Shown here piece after piece: positions 20,745-32,997 of a stretch of DNA of 64,000 nucleotides. The translations under genes were made by a program, and so were the position numbers. The notes beneath the pieces are model-generated. The model was given only the letters and a program-made list of their open reading frames with translations. It was not told the origin of the DNA and searched no databases. Numbering within the stretch: position 1 is the first letter of the stretch; every line of letters starts with the position of its first letter. Source of the stretch: Bostrychus sinensis (taxonomy: Eukaryota; Chordata; Actinopteri; Gobiiformes; Eleotridae); the NCBI GenBank assembly GCA_020698575.1, contig CM036239.1:9013263-9077262 (forward strand), read 5' to 3'.

Positions 20745-21462
20745 GGCTGGGTTGCACCAACAAGGTTAAATTTAAAGATTAGTGCTATTCTTAAAGTTAA
20801 TCTCAGTTAAATGAGTCATGTGAGTTAAAAAAGTGATACTGAAATGAATAAAACAATCAAACAACATACGAGTTTTGTTATTGCGGACATGAAAATCACT
20901 AACAACTGTTGATTTAACAACAAGTCAAACCTGCCGTTAAATAAACAGTTAATATGAGCAGTGCAGAGGATATAATGCCCCACAAAGAAACGCAGAGTTG
21001 GACTGACACAAGTTTTAACCATCAGCCTGGAGCGGCTTATAGACAGCTCATTATCAGCGGACATATCCCACAGTCACACTGTGTTCTTATCCTCGGGTGA
21101 CAGTAAGGACAAATAAAATCACTGTGATTATAAACAAATATCAAGCAAAATGTAAGATATGAACTTAATTAATACTCTCGGGCAGCATTGTTATATTTAT
21201 GACATGGGGAGAATGATGTTGATGTTGTTAGCGGTGTGGACTCGGTGTGGACTCGGTGTGGACTCGGTGTGGACTTTAGCAAGATGAGCAACAAGAGAGC
21301 TAATGTGAAAAACTACTAACAAACAACTAATGGGAAAATAACACGCACTATTAATATTATAGTTATGCAGAGTGCAGGGTTAACTACTGGTTCAGCAGAA
21401 TTCTGTGTTATGCAATTATTTAAACAGGTTTAAAAGTCAAACCTTGTTAGTGCAACCGGGCC
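20745..21462. mobile_element. PIF/Harbinger-type MITE
   Basis: Ends GGCTGGGTTGCACCAACAAGG and CCTTGTTAGTGCAACCGGGCC (each read on the + strand) are inverted repeats of over 20 bp. TTA is duplicated on both sides (20742-20744 and 21463-21465); a 3-bp TWA duplication is the PIF/Harbinger signature. The element is 718 bp and non-coding. A 12-bp minisatellite lies inside. Confidence 0.8.
21236..21275. repeat. 12-bp minisatellite GACTCGGTGTGG
   Basis: Just over three tandem copies within the Harbinger-type element. Confidence 0.85.
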
Positions 21463-21663
21463 TTAGACTCCAATCCTATGAGCTCTTATAGTGATACAAC
21501 CAAAATCTTTATCTATTTTTGATTTATAGTCATGCTTCCTGGACGGTGAAATCCCCAACTCCCTGTTTACTGTGTGACTTTATTTGCACCAAGTTCATAG
21601 TCCTTCTTCATGTAGGTCACTGCTCTGTAGGAAGTGAGCAGACTGTAGATTATTAGTCTAGAC

Positions 21664-22710
21664 CAGGCCCCGGCAACCTCCGGACCGCGGTCCGGGTCTG
21701 GACCTTCAGAGGTTTTGATCTGGACCCCAAAGCAATTTTCATAATGCTCACATTTAAAAAAAAATAGATAAATATTACCGTATTTTGTTTTTGAACAGGC
21801 ACGACTAAGACGTGAGGGGTCCTTGTGGGTCACTACAGTTACAGAGTACACTGATCTGACTGAGACAGCGGCAGATATAAATGCGCTAGAAAGAACTGAA
21901 AACTGCTAAAATAAAAGTGAACTCCAGTGCAAATTTACATCGCGAGAGCACAGAGAGACAGCTGCTTTTATCTGAACAGCTCTGTCACTGTCCTGACTTC
22001 AGAGCCTCTTCACACTGGGCTGAAGTTATCACCGAGCCAGGACTATGGACTATAACAGTTATCAAATATGGACTATTCCTTTTATGTCAGGATTAAAAGA
22101 ATCTGCGTAAAGACGTCTGTGGTGAGTTTTGGAAACGTTTATCTGTCCTGGCGCTACTTCTCTAGCTTTGGCTTTTGGCATCTGTCAGCTTCATCAGGCT
22201 ACAGCCCACAAACACTGTTCTCTGAATTAATCTGGACTTTACACAGCAGAAGTCTCAAAAGTCATGATTTCTGGTCTCACTTTATCAGGTGAACAAAGCA
22301 CCAGTGAGGCGTAAATTGACTGCATTTTCGTGCATATTAATTAGCTGCTAATATGCGCATTTATCTGTATTGTTGCTGCACTTCCCTGCATCGTTCTCAT
22401 TCATAATTAATAGATTTAAAATAATGTTATCCAAATACTGTAGCCTGGAGGAGAGTGTCAGTCTTTATAAATCCATCTGTCTCCAATATGATGAGTCTGT
22501 CACAGTTCAAACATCAGCTGCTGTTAAAGTGGAAATGGTAAATGTTTCTCTGACAGAAATAATCATTGTACATGTTTCATACATTTAATACATACATAAC
22601 ATTGTAATATAGCCTATTTATTATTATCTTTTATATATGTTATGTTCGGACCACAGCGGGGTAGAACATTAATTCTGTGGACCCTGAGCAATTTTAGTTG
22701 CTGACCCCTG
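21664..22710. mobile_element. hAT-type element, 1,047 bp
   Basis: A perfect 8-bp TSD GTCTAGAC (21656-21663 and 22711-22718) surrounds CAGGCCCCGGCAACC on the left and GTTGCTGACCCCTG on the right. CGGACCGCGGTCCGGGTCTGG lies just inside the left end. It is longer than the other hAT elements here, but I see no transposase motif in any frame. Confidence 0.88.
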
Positions 22711-23046
22711 GTCTAGACCCAAACACGCATCTCTGTTCCTCGTCATCTGTACAAAAGAGCATGATCCAGGAAAACCTGCCCTGGCCCTGAGAGCTCTAAT
22801 GGAGCGGGAGCACATCTGGGGACAGCCTCCAGGCCTGTTTGTTGTAACGTTTGTGACCTCTCCAATGGCGGAAGCGAACATGCTGTGTCCTCAAACTCTG
22901 GTCAGCTGTGGCTAATGTGTGCGCTTCAGGAACATGCACGTTTACTGAAAAGACCTCCTCATAAGAAGCATCTCTGGCCACTGTTTACATGATCCCACTC
23001 CCGCCACTGTGTGTCTCTGTGACCCACTGCAGGGCTGGTTTTAACC

Positions 23047-23684
23047 CTTGTGCCCCAATTTTAAGAAGTTACGTTGTTACTATTAAGTGACAAAAGTGTC
23101 CCCATCACAAAACATCATAAAAATGTATACATTCATATTTTTTTCTCCTTTTTTTTAGCATGAATCTTTTAATCAGCTTGTGCCCTGATCATAAATACCT
23201 TATAACCCTTGTTGTGCCAGTGTAGGTAAAAATTAGGCAAAAATTTTTAATAAAGGCTTGGGTCTGTCAAAGATTATGAACAGTTTTAGTGCCCATTTTT
23301 TTCCTGTGCTATGTAGAATCTGAACACCAACTCTCATTAAAACTAGTTGAAACTTTTTCTTACTACAAAAAAATCCCAAATTGATCTAAATCAGACATGT
23401 CCAAAGCGTGGCCCCGCAAACAAGTAGTAAAAAAATAGTAAAACTATGGATGTTTACATTTTTTATGATGTTTTGTTGACAAGGACATGTTTGTCACTCA
23501 GCAGGAGCAACGTAACAGATTTAGTTAGAGTGTAAATATGAAGTAATATTAGATTTGTGTTTAGAAAATCAACATTAGTGATAAAATACACACCTGAGAC
23601 AAATTTCATAGAAAAAGTCAGAACCACTGCATCAAATAAATAAATCTTGAAAATGACATTTTTGTTCACACTGGGGCACAAGGG
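23047..23684. mobile_element. piggyBac-type element with hAT fragment inside
   Basis: The element sits between TTAA sites (23043-23046 and 23685-23688) and has 13-bp inverted ends CCCTTGTGCCCCA and TGGGGCACAAGGG. TTAA plus CCC ends indicate piggyBac. At about 23393 a piece starting CAGACATGTCCAAAGCGTGG matches the end of the hAT element at 41131. No transposase is visible. Confidence 0.82.
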
Positions 23685-23688
23685 TTAA

Positions 23689-24610
23689 CTCTAAATGACG
23701 TGTTTGTAGATTTATTGTCATTTACTGATGTGGCTTGGTGTCAGCCTCAACTTTGAAAGACACCACTGAACAGAGCAGAAATAATTCATCTCATGGTTTT
23801 TGGACAGGCAAAATGGTTACTCCTCGTGTGCGCCATAACTCATGTAAATATTAAAGCAAATCCACTCTGACTCTGTTCTCTGCAGGCACAAAACGCTGTC
23901 AGAGTGAATAGCTTTGTCCTCATCTGACCCTGCGCTTGGGCTACGCTCTGCTTTCTTAGCTTCACTTCAAGTGTTTTGTCTTATCAGAAGTTAAGTAGAA
24001 CATTTCTTGAGTTAGGGTTATCCTTTCTCAGTAGTAGCAATGACCACAAACTAGTCATGTTTCGGACAGGACTGCACCTTTGTTGAATGAATGCGAGCAC
24101 TTTATGATGGCAGACAGAGAATGGGCGTAATCCTTTTGTGACTGTGTTTGTAGGGCAGCGCTGTGAATCTACGTGGCGTGGGGTTGAGCCGTTCCAAGTG
24201 TTGTTGGAGGAGACCAACTGTGCGCGACGTGCTCTGTGTTTGTTGGACATTCCTGGCTGTTTGCAGTTCACTGTGGGGAATTTGTGAGTCAGCTCTAATC
24301 AGGCCACTCTGCATGATTAGGCATTTGGGAGCCTGACTGTTTGTATTCATTAAAGCTCAATTACTTGGAGATCTCAGACTCCCTTTTCCCCTCTTCTCTC
24401 TCTATTTTAGATTGTGGTACACTTTTGGCGAGATCTCTGATTCAGGTTGAAGAATTGGTTTATACTGTTCTACAGTTTTATACAAAATTGCTGTCACCAG
24501 TGCCTTTGGATTTCACTTTATTGCTGTTGAATATTTACCAAATTTGATTGTCCTCTGTCTCGGTATTGCTCAGAATAGAGCTTGTGATGCTACTATACAT
24601 TTTAAGGGGG
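23689..24610 (+). other. PAWR: PAWR intron 2 unique sequence
   Basis: No exon or transposon end is recognised; the small overlapping minus-strand frames at 23984-24350 have no motif. Confidence 0.4.
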
Positions 24611-24618
24611 TAGGAGTT

Positions 24619-25053
24619 AGGGCTGCACAATATATCGTAAAATTGTTGTTATCGCAATATCAGCAAACGCAATATCCGTATCACAAGAATCTAAATATAT
24701 CGCAATAACGCTGTGGTCTCCATCTGACAGAGATTTACGCTGAAGAATCATTTTCCACCAGAGCCTTAAAAGAACATGTGTTGTGACTAAACAAAAAGGT
24801 GTAAACAGGCCAATTTTAGTGGTAATTTAATTAATTTAGTCGCAGCTTAGCCTTGTTTTATTCCTGGTTTAGTTTTGATTTTGTTGCTGTTTTGACCTGT
24901 AAATACAGGAACTTACATTTTTGTGAAATGTAGTGAATTTAACTTACTATGTTCTAAAAGTAGGCTCTATTTTCAGATATCTCAATAATATTGTTATTGC
25001 AATTTTCAACATAGTTATCGAATATCGCATGTTTTCTCCATATCCTGTAGCCC
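24619..25053 (-). mobile_element. hAT-type MITE, AGGGCTGCACRATAT family
   Basis: Flanked by near-identical octamers TAGGAGTT and TAGGTGTT (7 of 8). The ends are AGGGCTGCACAATAT and ATATCCTGTAGCCC. Internal boxes (TCTGACAGAGATTTAC, TTTAATTAATTTAGT) are shared with the copies at 19506, 57508 and 61555. Confidence 0.82.
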
Positions 25054-25209
25054 TAGGTGTTCACAAGTCTGCATTTCATCCTTCTCCTTTTAAGCATTGT
25101 CAAAAAAAAAGCTGAGTTATTGTGTCACAGCAAATGCTCACATTTCTGCTCAAATAAATCAATCAAATCAAACCATAGATTTTCACATTCAGTGCTCTAT
25201 TTCCTATAT

Positions 25210-25796
25210 CAGCGATTCCCAAATTCAAGAAAGTCGTGGCCCCCTTAAATTTCCAAAAACTTCCCTCTATTCAAAAAACATGTCATGTTTTTCTTCATAT
25301 ATTTCTATAAAAACCTTACAAAAAACACTCACTGTTGGCTAAAAATGGATTTAAAGTAATATTTTTTAACAAATATATAACTGTAATTCATTTCAAACTC
25401 AGTATCTTCTTGTCATACATGTAAATGGAAAAGTACACCTCCATTGTTTAGTGTTTTTTGAACTACTTTGCTGAATATTTTAAGTCACTTAAACGTGTTT
25501 CTAACAGGAACAAGAAAACTGCCATGATCTACCAAAAATTGCAAAATCCTTGTTTTAAACATGATGCCTTGCCCGTGCCAGATTTGTTTTTCTTTTATAA
25601 CTTTTATATTTTGTCACTTCACCATTTTTGCACTGAAAATTATTTTTTAGGACTTTTTTTTGGTCAGATGTACAGCCCTGATTTGTTTTGTACATTTTAC
25701 TTGGAATAATAATAAAAAATTCGTATATACTCAACTTCAACAGCCTCTGGGGCCCCCCTGCAGTACCTTTGCGGACCCCCACTTTGGGAACCACTG
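25210..25796 (-). mobile_element. hAT-type MITE, CAGYGRTTCCCAAA family
   Basis: The flanking octamers TCCTATAT and TTCTATAT agree at 7 of 8 positions. The ends are CAGCGATTCCCAAATTC and CACTTTGGGAACCACTG. The right part GGGGCCCCCCTGCAGTACC matches the copy at 11696 inverted. Confidence 0.82.
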
Positions 25797-26366
25797 TTCT
25801 ATATTTGTTGTATTTGTATGAATGCTTGCAGAGTGACAGATTTTTGTGTGCAGCAGCCAGTTTCAGCCCTGCTCCTGGGTGTTATGTCACCATGGATCTG
25901 GTTCAAACAGTTTGCGCCGATAAGGACGGCCGTTATCACATGTGCAACCCAACCTGCTCCCGAGGACTTAAGAACAAACGTTAGAACAAGCGTTTCCTTT
26001 TGCCGCCGTTATGGGTACGGTGACAGGTCCAGACAGAGGCAGATCTTTGAGCTGTCTTTGTTGTGTTAGGCAGTCTGTCTACACATTCTGGCTCCCTTTT
26101 AGGGTTTTTCAAATGTATTTTGTGCTCTCATTTTGGCATTTATTATGCTAGGGTAATGATATTTGACAAAGATGTTCATTAATAAATTACTTTTAGAATT
26201 TCAGGGTAACAAAAAAACACTGAAATTTCTACTGTCTGGCCAAAAAACTCACATTCTTCCTCTTAAAGCCCTTTTAGGTCCCTTTGACTTACATTAAAAT
26301 CACTCATTTTCACTCTACTGCCATTGCAATACAGACATTTTAAATCATGTTAATTCCTCTGTAACC
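25797..26366 (+). other. PAWR: PAWR intron 2 unique sequence
   Basis: No coding or repeat ends recognised. Confidence 0.4.
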
Positions 26367-26374
26367 CTGTCACT

Positions 26375-26965
26375 TAGGGCTGGGCGATAAATCGAATTAA
26401 TTCAATTAATTTGCATTTTTAATTTTGGACGATGTTAAAAATAACCAAATTGTAAGCTCGAGTTTAACAGACATTAGCATCCTCCAAGCATGGCACTGTT
26501 TCCTGTGTTAAAGCTAATGCTGCTGCTAGCTCCAGAGTAGCTTAAATAGTGACTGTGGAGACTCTGCAGATGCTAAAAAAAAAACTTTAATTATCACAGA
26601 GAAAGAAGTAATTTTACCTCTGTAATGTCCCGGTTTGTGGCAGCAGTTTGGCCAAAACGAACAGCGTGGTGCTATGTGCAGGCAGCAGCAGAGAACTGCG
26701 TGTCTGTTTATGCTTGCTAATTAGCCACATGCTCTGCTTAGCATCTTTTCACAGGCCTCTATGGTGGATAATGATGTATAAATTATAATAAACCTGATCT
26801 TTAGAAGCAGAGAGGGCTAACACTAAAATACATTTATGTCACTGTTAGAGTAATGCATTTTGCTTCTAACTTGCTGTAGAAAAAAAAAAAAATTCAAATG
26901 GTAAATCGGCTGAGAAATTAAAAAAAAATCAAGATTTTATTTTTTAGCCATATCGCCCAGCCCTA
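26375..26965. mobile_element. hAT-type MITE, TAGGGCTGGGCGATA family
   Basis: 591 bp with inverted ends TAGGGCTGGGCGATA and TATCGCCCAGCCCTA and flanking octamers CTGTCACT and CTGTCAGT (7 of 8). Non-coding, with A-runs near the right end. Confidence 0.85.
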
Positions 26966-26999
26966 CTGTCAGTCAGGCTAAAAAATACAAACTAAATAA

Positions 27000-27639
27000 A
27001 TAAATTCACCACCAGATTGTGTGGAATAATTCCCTTATATTTCCTATTAGATAACAGTGAAAATGTGACTTTGGGCTCTTCTTCTATGTGATTTTCTGCT
27101 CTGGTTTTGTAATGGCACAAAAAGTAAAAATGTTTTAGAATCAGAGACCTATCCAGGGCTGGTAATCCCTGCACACACAAAAAAACACTTTGCATATTTA
27201 AATAGTAAATAATTCATGTTTTGATTAGAAATATACAAAAATGATGTAAAAAAAACAACTGGCATTTAGGGGTTAATAATAAAAAATAATAAAAAATTAG
27301 TTCACTTTTGCTATGTATGATGAGGACAGGGGTTAAAGATAAAAAAAACAACAAAACAATTTTCTTTATGTTTTTAAATGTGACCTAAAATAGCTTTAAG
27401 ACAGAGACAGTGATTATTTTTTGTAAAAGGAGGGCTTAAGGGTTAATTTTGACAAACATAAACTGCACTGCGCAACAACACACATGGAAACTAAACTTAA
27501 CTGGTGTTCTTTCACAAGATGGAGTCCAAATAAATTGGATTTATTAAAACAAGGCATGAGAATTTCTGTTGCTTTGATGTTACATTTTCAACACCAGCAC
27601 AGTTTTTTGAGGTTTCTAAAGACAGACTCGCCTCAATAT
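27000..27639 (+). other. PAWR: PAWR intron 2 AT-rich sequence
   Basis: Contains several AGGGGTTAA motifs (27260-27435) reminiscent of piggyBac-type ends, but no matching left end was found. No gene. Confidence 0.35.
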
Positions 27640-28130
27640 TAGATAAGTATGGAGGATCTTTTCCCCCATGGCTGTTTGAAAAACTCGCACATAGACCACG
27701 GAAAGTCGCACATCAAAAGGACACAGTGTTTAAAACGCAGTCCAACGAGGAAGCCCAGGAATGCATTTGAACCCATGAAATCGAATAAATATGTGTCCTT
27801 AAGTGGCTTGAAGCAAAGGGCCTTGATCTTTTAAGCCTTTCTTTCAACAAAGCAGCCGAGAGCCAGCTTCAACCTGTTATTGAGCTCGGGCCTTTTAGTT
27901 AAGTGTCTGCAGGTTTTTGAGCTCCTGATTGTCATCGTGCTAATAGAAGCCGGGTTTACTGTACACAACATGCGAGCTAATAAACCAGGCCTAATAAAAT
28001 TGCATCCAATGTTTTAGAAAACTACATTATAGGGCACAACCTTTACAAAATCTCAAAGCTAAAAGCCAGGCGCACAGACGTTTTCAGCCTGTTTTTCAAG
28101 GCACTAAACTAATTGTCAGTGTACTTTGGA
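27640..28130. other. Candidate conserved non-coding element
   Basis: This stretch has balanced composition, no repeat similarity and no open frame with a known motif. It stands out from the surrounding transposon debris as single-copy DNA. Conservation cannot be judged from one sequence; this is a composition-based guess. Confidence 0.25.
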
Positions 28131-28510
28131 ACATTGAGGGCATAATGACTCTGAACTTGGCTTCCTGCTCTCAGACCAGCTGGTGTCCGAGCTGCCCAAC
28201 TCTAAACAAACAAGATATGCTTCACCTTCTATCTCCTTCACATGATAATGGTGCAGTTTTATGGTCGTCATTTGTCAATATTTGAAATCAACCTTGGCTA
28301 ATTTTATATTCTATATGCTCAAAATGCATGTTGCCTGTCTAAAGGACTCACCTTGAGACAGCACCAGGTCAGTGGCTTTTGCTGCACAATGCCCCTCGTT
28401 AATGTTAGATTTTTATTTCTGACAAATGTGTGCAGACAGCTCATTCCCATTTTTACTCAGGTCTGGGGACTAGCAACTTTATAGCGGCTAATAAATATAA
28501 ATATAAACAC

Positions 28511-28830
28511 TAGGGCTGAATGATTTTGATTCATATCTAATTGCGATTTTTCAGACAAATTGTGTTTGTAATTAGATTTGCAATATCTTTTTAATGTACA
28601 CTTCACAGTTTTTTACTTTAAGCATGTGATGGAGCAATTTCACATAAGAGAAGACTGAAATATTCACTGCTGAACTCATACAAGGAATTATATGCCTTTC
28701 AAAACACGTCTGTAAATATCTGAACTACGGCTTAGCTATAGCATGATTTTTTGTTCTCTTTAGTGGAAATTTAATCACATAAATAATTGCAGGCTTCGCG
28801 ATTTGCTAATTGCAACAACCAAAATTGCTA
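28511..28830. mobile_element. hAT-like fragment, TAGGGCTGAATGATT family
   Basis: The left end TAGGGCTGAATGATTTTG and TAATTGCGATTTTTCAGA, with GCGATTTGCTAATTGCAA further on, are typical of a common fish hAT repeat. The right terminus is missing. Confidence 0.5.
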
Positions 28831-29229
28831 TCCATTGTTCAGAAATAGTAGTATTCTTTTGTTAAATTTTGTACGTTTTATTATTATTATCAATAACAAT
28901 ACTTTCTCTGAACAATGGATAGTGAGTTGGCTGTAAGATAAATAAAATAAAATAATAATAGAGCAAAAAACTTAAAATTTAAAGTTTTTAGACTTATGAA
29001 CATTGAATTAGGTGAACAAAAAAATATTCGTTGAGATTTTGAGTTTGCCCCAAAACTCAAAAATCTTGAGGGATCTTGTTGCTTTGAGTTTTTGCAACAT
29101 TTTCTTTTACAGTGTGGGAGAGAAACAGATAAATGATATATTGCACATTTCTGCCCACTTACATGTTTTTCCTGCAGCTCAAAATATCTCCCTCCCTGTA
29201 ATGCTTTCTGGCTTCACTAAGTTAATTTA

Positions 29230-29420
29230 AGATGTCTGCCGTGATCAGATGGGAGGCTGAACTAACAGCAGCCGGAACTGGACTCTTTGATTTGTGTTCA
29301 CTTTGATTCCTGACCTTCATGCACCGGCCAGCCACAGCCCCACATACTCTGTTATGCTAATTAGTAGACGTAATAATTAACGTCTCAGGGAGGTAACAGC
29401 GCAACAAAACTACTGTGCCT
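29230..29420. other. Candidate conserved non-coding element with homeodomain-type sites
   Basis: Unique sequence with ATGCTAATTAG and TAATAATTAACG close together, the core of POU and homeodomain sites. No coding. Regulatory role is a guess. Confidence 0.25.
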
Positions 29421-31580
29421 TTTTAAAAATGACCACAAACATCATTTCATAGCATTCCCTTTAGGTCTGTTTTGTGCACACTTCCCAAACAGTGGGCCAT
29501 TACATGTACATATTGCATTGTTTATGATGTAGTTTGTCCTTCTGTTCCTGTTTGACCACAAAAGTGTGTCCAAAGGTGCAAGTGAAAGTTGAACAAAGCG
29601 ACAGTGAGGCATTTCCTTCGCGCCAACATGCAGAGTGGTAATTCTGAGCTTAGCCTTCTGCCTTTCATGGGTATTAACCTTTGCCTGTGGCTCTGACGGC
29701 CTGCTAAAAGATTCATAGCCAATGAAACTCCTCAGTTCAGTGTGACAGATTGGATTTTCGTCACAAGCCGCTCTGGCTGATTGTATGCTTGACTTTAGCT
29801 TTATCACATGTCTGGAACCCTTCTTCTTCACAAGCCGTTTGTGTGGTCATAACTTTTTTGTACATTTTATACGCTTGTGCTTTTTGCCAGTGTGCATGTT
29901 TATTTTCTTTCACCTCAGCGATCATTTCAAACAGCTCATTAGTGAATCAGTACTGGGGCCTGTGTGTGTCCATATGCATTTGTTTGCTGCTGAATATTCT
30001 ACACTGGAAGCTCATAAGTAAACATGAGCTATAGCTGTGTGTGTGGCCCCTTTGCCCTTTCCTCCTCTTTTCTATTCTACCTCTTTCTGTGGCTTTTTAT
30101 CATTGGTCCAGTAGACAAACATGGAGAGCTGTCCCGGCCAGGATGAATGGGCCCATGTCACTGGCTCGAGTGTCCACATGGCTGGATTTATCTTCCTTGT
30201 GTCAGCCTAAAAGGTCACACAATCAACTGCAAACAGTTGTGCGCCCACCATTATCTAGAGGACAGAGTCGGACTTTTCCCCTGGGAGTTGTTACATGACA
30301 CATACCAAATGTTCACAGCAAACCCACTGGCTGTCAAAATAGATCATCTTTTCTTTGACTTTGAAAGTTCTTTATCATTTAAAGTGAAATACATCATGCT
30401 TTTAATAAAAATAAAATATAGCCTGTTGCTATAATGGTCTGTCTCAGAGGGACACGCATTTGATGTTGGAACCCCAAAGCAACGACCAAAAAAATAGCCT
30501 GAAAAATAAAAAAAGAAGAAGACAAGTCTTTACTTTCGGCATTCTTTGCATCCCTGAACCCAGTTTTATTTCTCAAATTCTTGTGTTGTGTGATTTTCTT
30601 GTGTTTTGATTTTGTGAATCTTGTCCAATGCAAATGTGAGCCAGTCGTGACTGCAGAGTCTGCTGCCTGCTGCTAGCTGCTGCTGGAGATCTCAGACAGT
30701 GTTAGCATGAGTCATGGTCTGGATTGGTGTCGGTCAGCGAACAAACACAATGGCCACTGTACACAATAGTTCAGCCTCTCTCCCGCTGGAATGCAAAACA
30801 TGCATTAACGGTTTCCGATACTGAATATCTGTGTATTGTGTTACTCAGCAAGAAAGGTACTCAAATAACCTAGGCCTCCTGTACTTCTACCTCTTGCCAG
30901 TGGTCAAACTGGCTTTTCTTTTAGTCAGCTTATTCACATTCTCTTATTCAGTCGCTTTTTCAGCTATGTCCTCCTCTCTTTGGGAAGGATTTCAGATGCA
31001 GGGTAGATTAGTGGAGACGCATGATGGCAGTCTTCATCAGTAGTCCATCCTCCGCTGTCTCTCTGGGTTAATGGGAGGCCTTTGGTGTGTGTGCTCCCTT
31101 TGATGGTCTCTTCCTCCATGCAGTGCCTGTTATGCATGCAGAAGGAGATGGGTGTGAACTGTGAGGCCTTACCGGTGATGCTCCACTTTCCTGGCACTTT
31201 TGAACAGCTGCCATAAAACTCCAATAAATAACCACCGCCTCTGCGAAGCATTTAGAAAGTGATTGATTTGACCTGGGGATCACTTACATAATGTTACATG
31301 ACATGCAGTCTTATGCAACACAACTCTTCTTTGCCATGGAGATTGTTTTTCAAAAATATTTTTATTAGACTGGTAACTGGTACGACTTCTTTGTGCCTGG
31401 CTTTTAGAACTTGACATTTCAGTGAGTTAAATTCCTATTAATCTGCTCATGTTTTAGTCTACCTCCTAATTTGCATGCAAAGCTCTGCAGTTCTCTCACT
31501 TAAAGCTTAGAGCAGGTTCTGGTCTCATGCTACGCTTCAAATAACAGATTAAAAAAAACCTTTAGTACTGAAAAAATAAC
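29421..31580 (+). other. PAWR: PAWR intron 2 unique sequence
   Basis: About 2 kb without a recognisable transposon end, exon or RNA gene. Open frames of 60-130 codons occur on both strands but overlap each other and lack domain motifs. Confidence 0.4.
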
Positions 31581-31584
31581 AGGG

Positions 31585-31680
31585 TACAATTCACAGCTTT
31601 AAAAATAAACAGTAAAATCTTAAAATTAATTCTAAAATGAGTAGGAAGCCAGTGCAAAGAGGCAAGAATGGGGTTTTTTT
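31585..31680 (+). repeat. Fragment of the GGAAGCCAGTG interspersed repeat
   Basis: TCTTAAAATTAATTCTAAAA followed by AGGAAGCCAGTGCA matches the 3' part of the repeat at 6000-6525. Confidence 0.6.
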
Positions 31681-32520
31681 ACGGTTGTGTTTTTAACTTC
31701 CTGTTCTGGACTAACGCCCAGTTCACACTGAATCCGTTGCGTGTCCCGTACGACCTCTGCAAGAAATAGACACAATGCAAGTCCATGCGTGAGTTCACAC
31801 CGTCACAGTACGTCTCTGAATCCGGCGCTCTGACAGGAATACGCATCAAGTCTGTTTTTGTCGGATGCTGAAGCCGTCATGCATAAAGTTGAACAGAGCA
31901 GATCGAGCAAGACAGGAAGTCAGACCTGGGAACAGTAAAGAGGATACAGTAAATTTCAAAATAAAAACGCTTGAGCAGCCTCTCGCTCACATCGCAATGT
32001 AAACAATAACTCATTAACATTAAGTCTTAACTGGGGACACGGGGCACAAACGAAACCGGACACCATTAAACATGAGTAAAAAGATGTTTATATATGTAGC
32101 ATCCTTACCCAGGGTTGAAGTATGCTTGACTTTTGTGCTTCGACCTTGGTTAAATCTCCAAATAATCTCCAAAAGAACAGGAGATTGTGGTCTTTGTATT
32201 CATGGTTATTATTGTGTGAACTCATAACTTCCAACATAAACCCACTCCTCTCCTGTGAACTCGTGGTCTCTCCAGCTGATTTTAGTCGGAGATGTGCTGC
32301 ACACGCAGCGTGCTCGGAATGAATCTGGCGTAACTGTAAACGATTAAATACATGTTGGTAATCCCTCTGTAAAATGGAGTCCAGACCTGACAAAATAAAA
32401 GCGTAAATTGTTCAAAATTCTTAAAACATAAAAAAAAAGGACTTTGGATAAAAACTGAAGGGGAAAAAAAAAGATTTGACAACTGCATTTACTTTCTTGT
32501 GAAATTTGAAATCACAGTCT
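31681..32520 (+). other. PAWR: PAWR intron 2 sequence with possible transposon fragment
   Basis: CGCCCAGTTCACACTGAATCC at about 31715 resembles a terminal repeat of fish Harbinger-like elements, but no matching inverted end was found. Confidence 0.3.
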
Positions 32521-32523
32521 ACC

Positions 32524-32989
32524 GAGTACCCCCTCATTTGTTTATGGGTTAATTTTTCAAAAAGTCGTCATCTGTGTTTATTTGTACAAAGACATTTCAT
32601 ACTTTATTGTAAAAGCAAATTTTCTGCATATTTTGCTTTGAAAATTAAATTCAAGATACAGATAAAATTCCTTTAAAATAACAACACATACAAAAATATT
32701 ATGAATACAAAATTAATATATACCTATTTTACCTCATTTTTCAACAAAAAATACAAAAAATGTATGAAAGATAACTATTTAAATAATTCTCCTTTATAAT
32801 AGGCCTATTCAAACAATATTACGAGCAATTTCACCTCATTTTAATCAAGAATTTTTTAACAATCAGTCGTCAATGAGAAACTTGAGCTTATAAAAAGATT
32901 GCAAATATTTTATAACATTATTATTATATTAAATAATTCCAAGTACCCCCCTTGTAAAGTGCTCGCGTACCCCTGGTTGGGAAACACTG
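32524..32989. mobile_element. hAT-like MITE, second copy of the 6750-7326 family
   Basis: The right end GTACCCCTGGTTGGGAAACACTG is preceded by CTTGTAAAGTGCTCGC; the left starts GAGTACCCCCTC. The flanks share GTCTAC (32518 and 32990), a partial TSD. It shares AATAATTC(T/C)AAGTACCCC with the other copy. Confidence 0.6.
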
Positions 32990-32997
32990 GTCTACAA

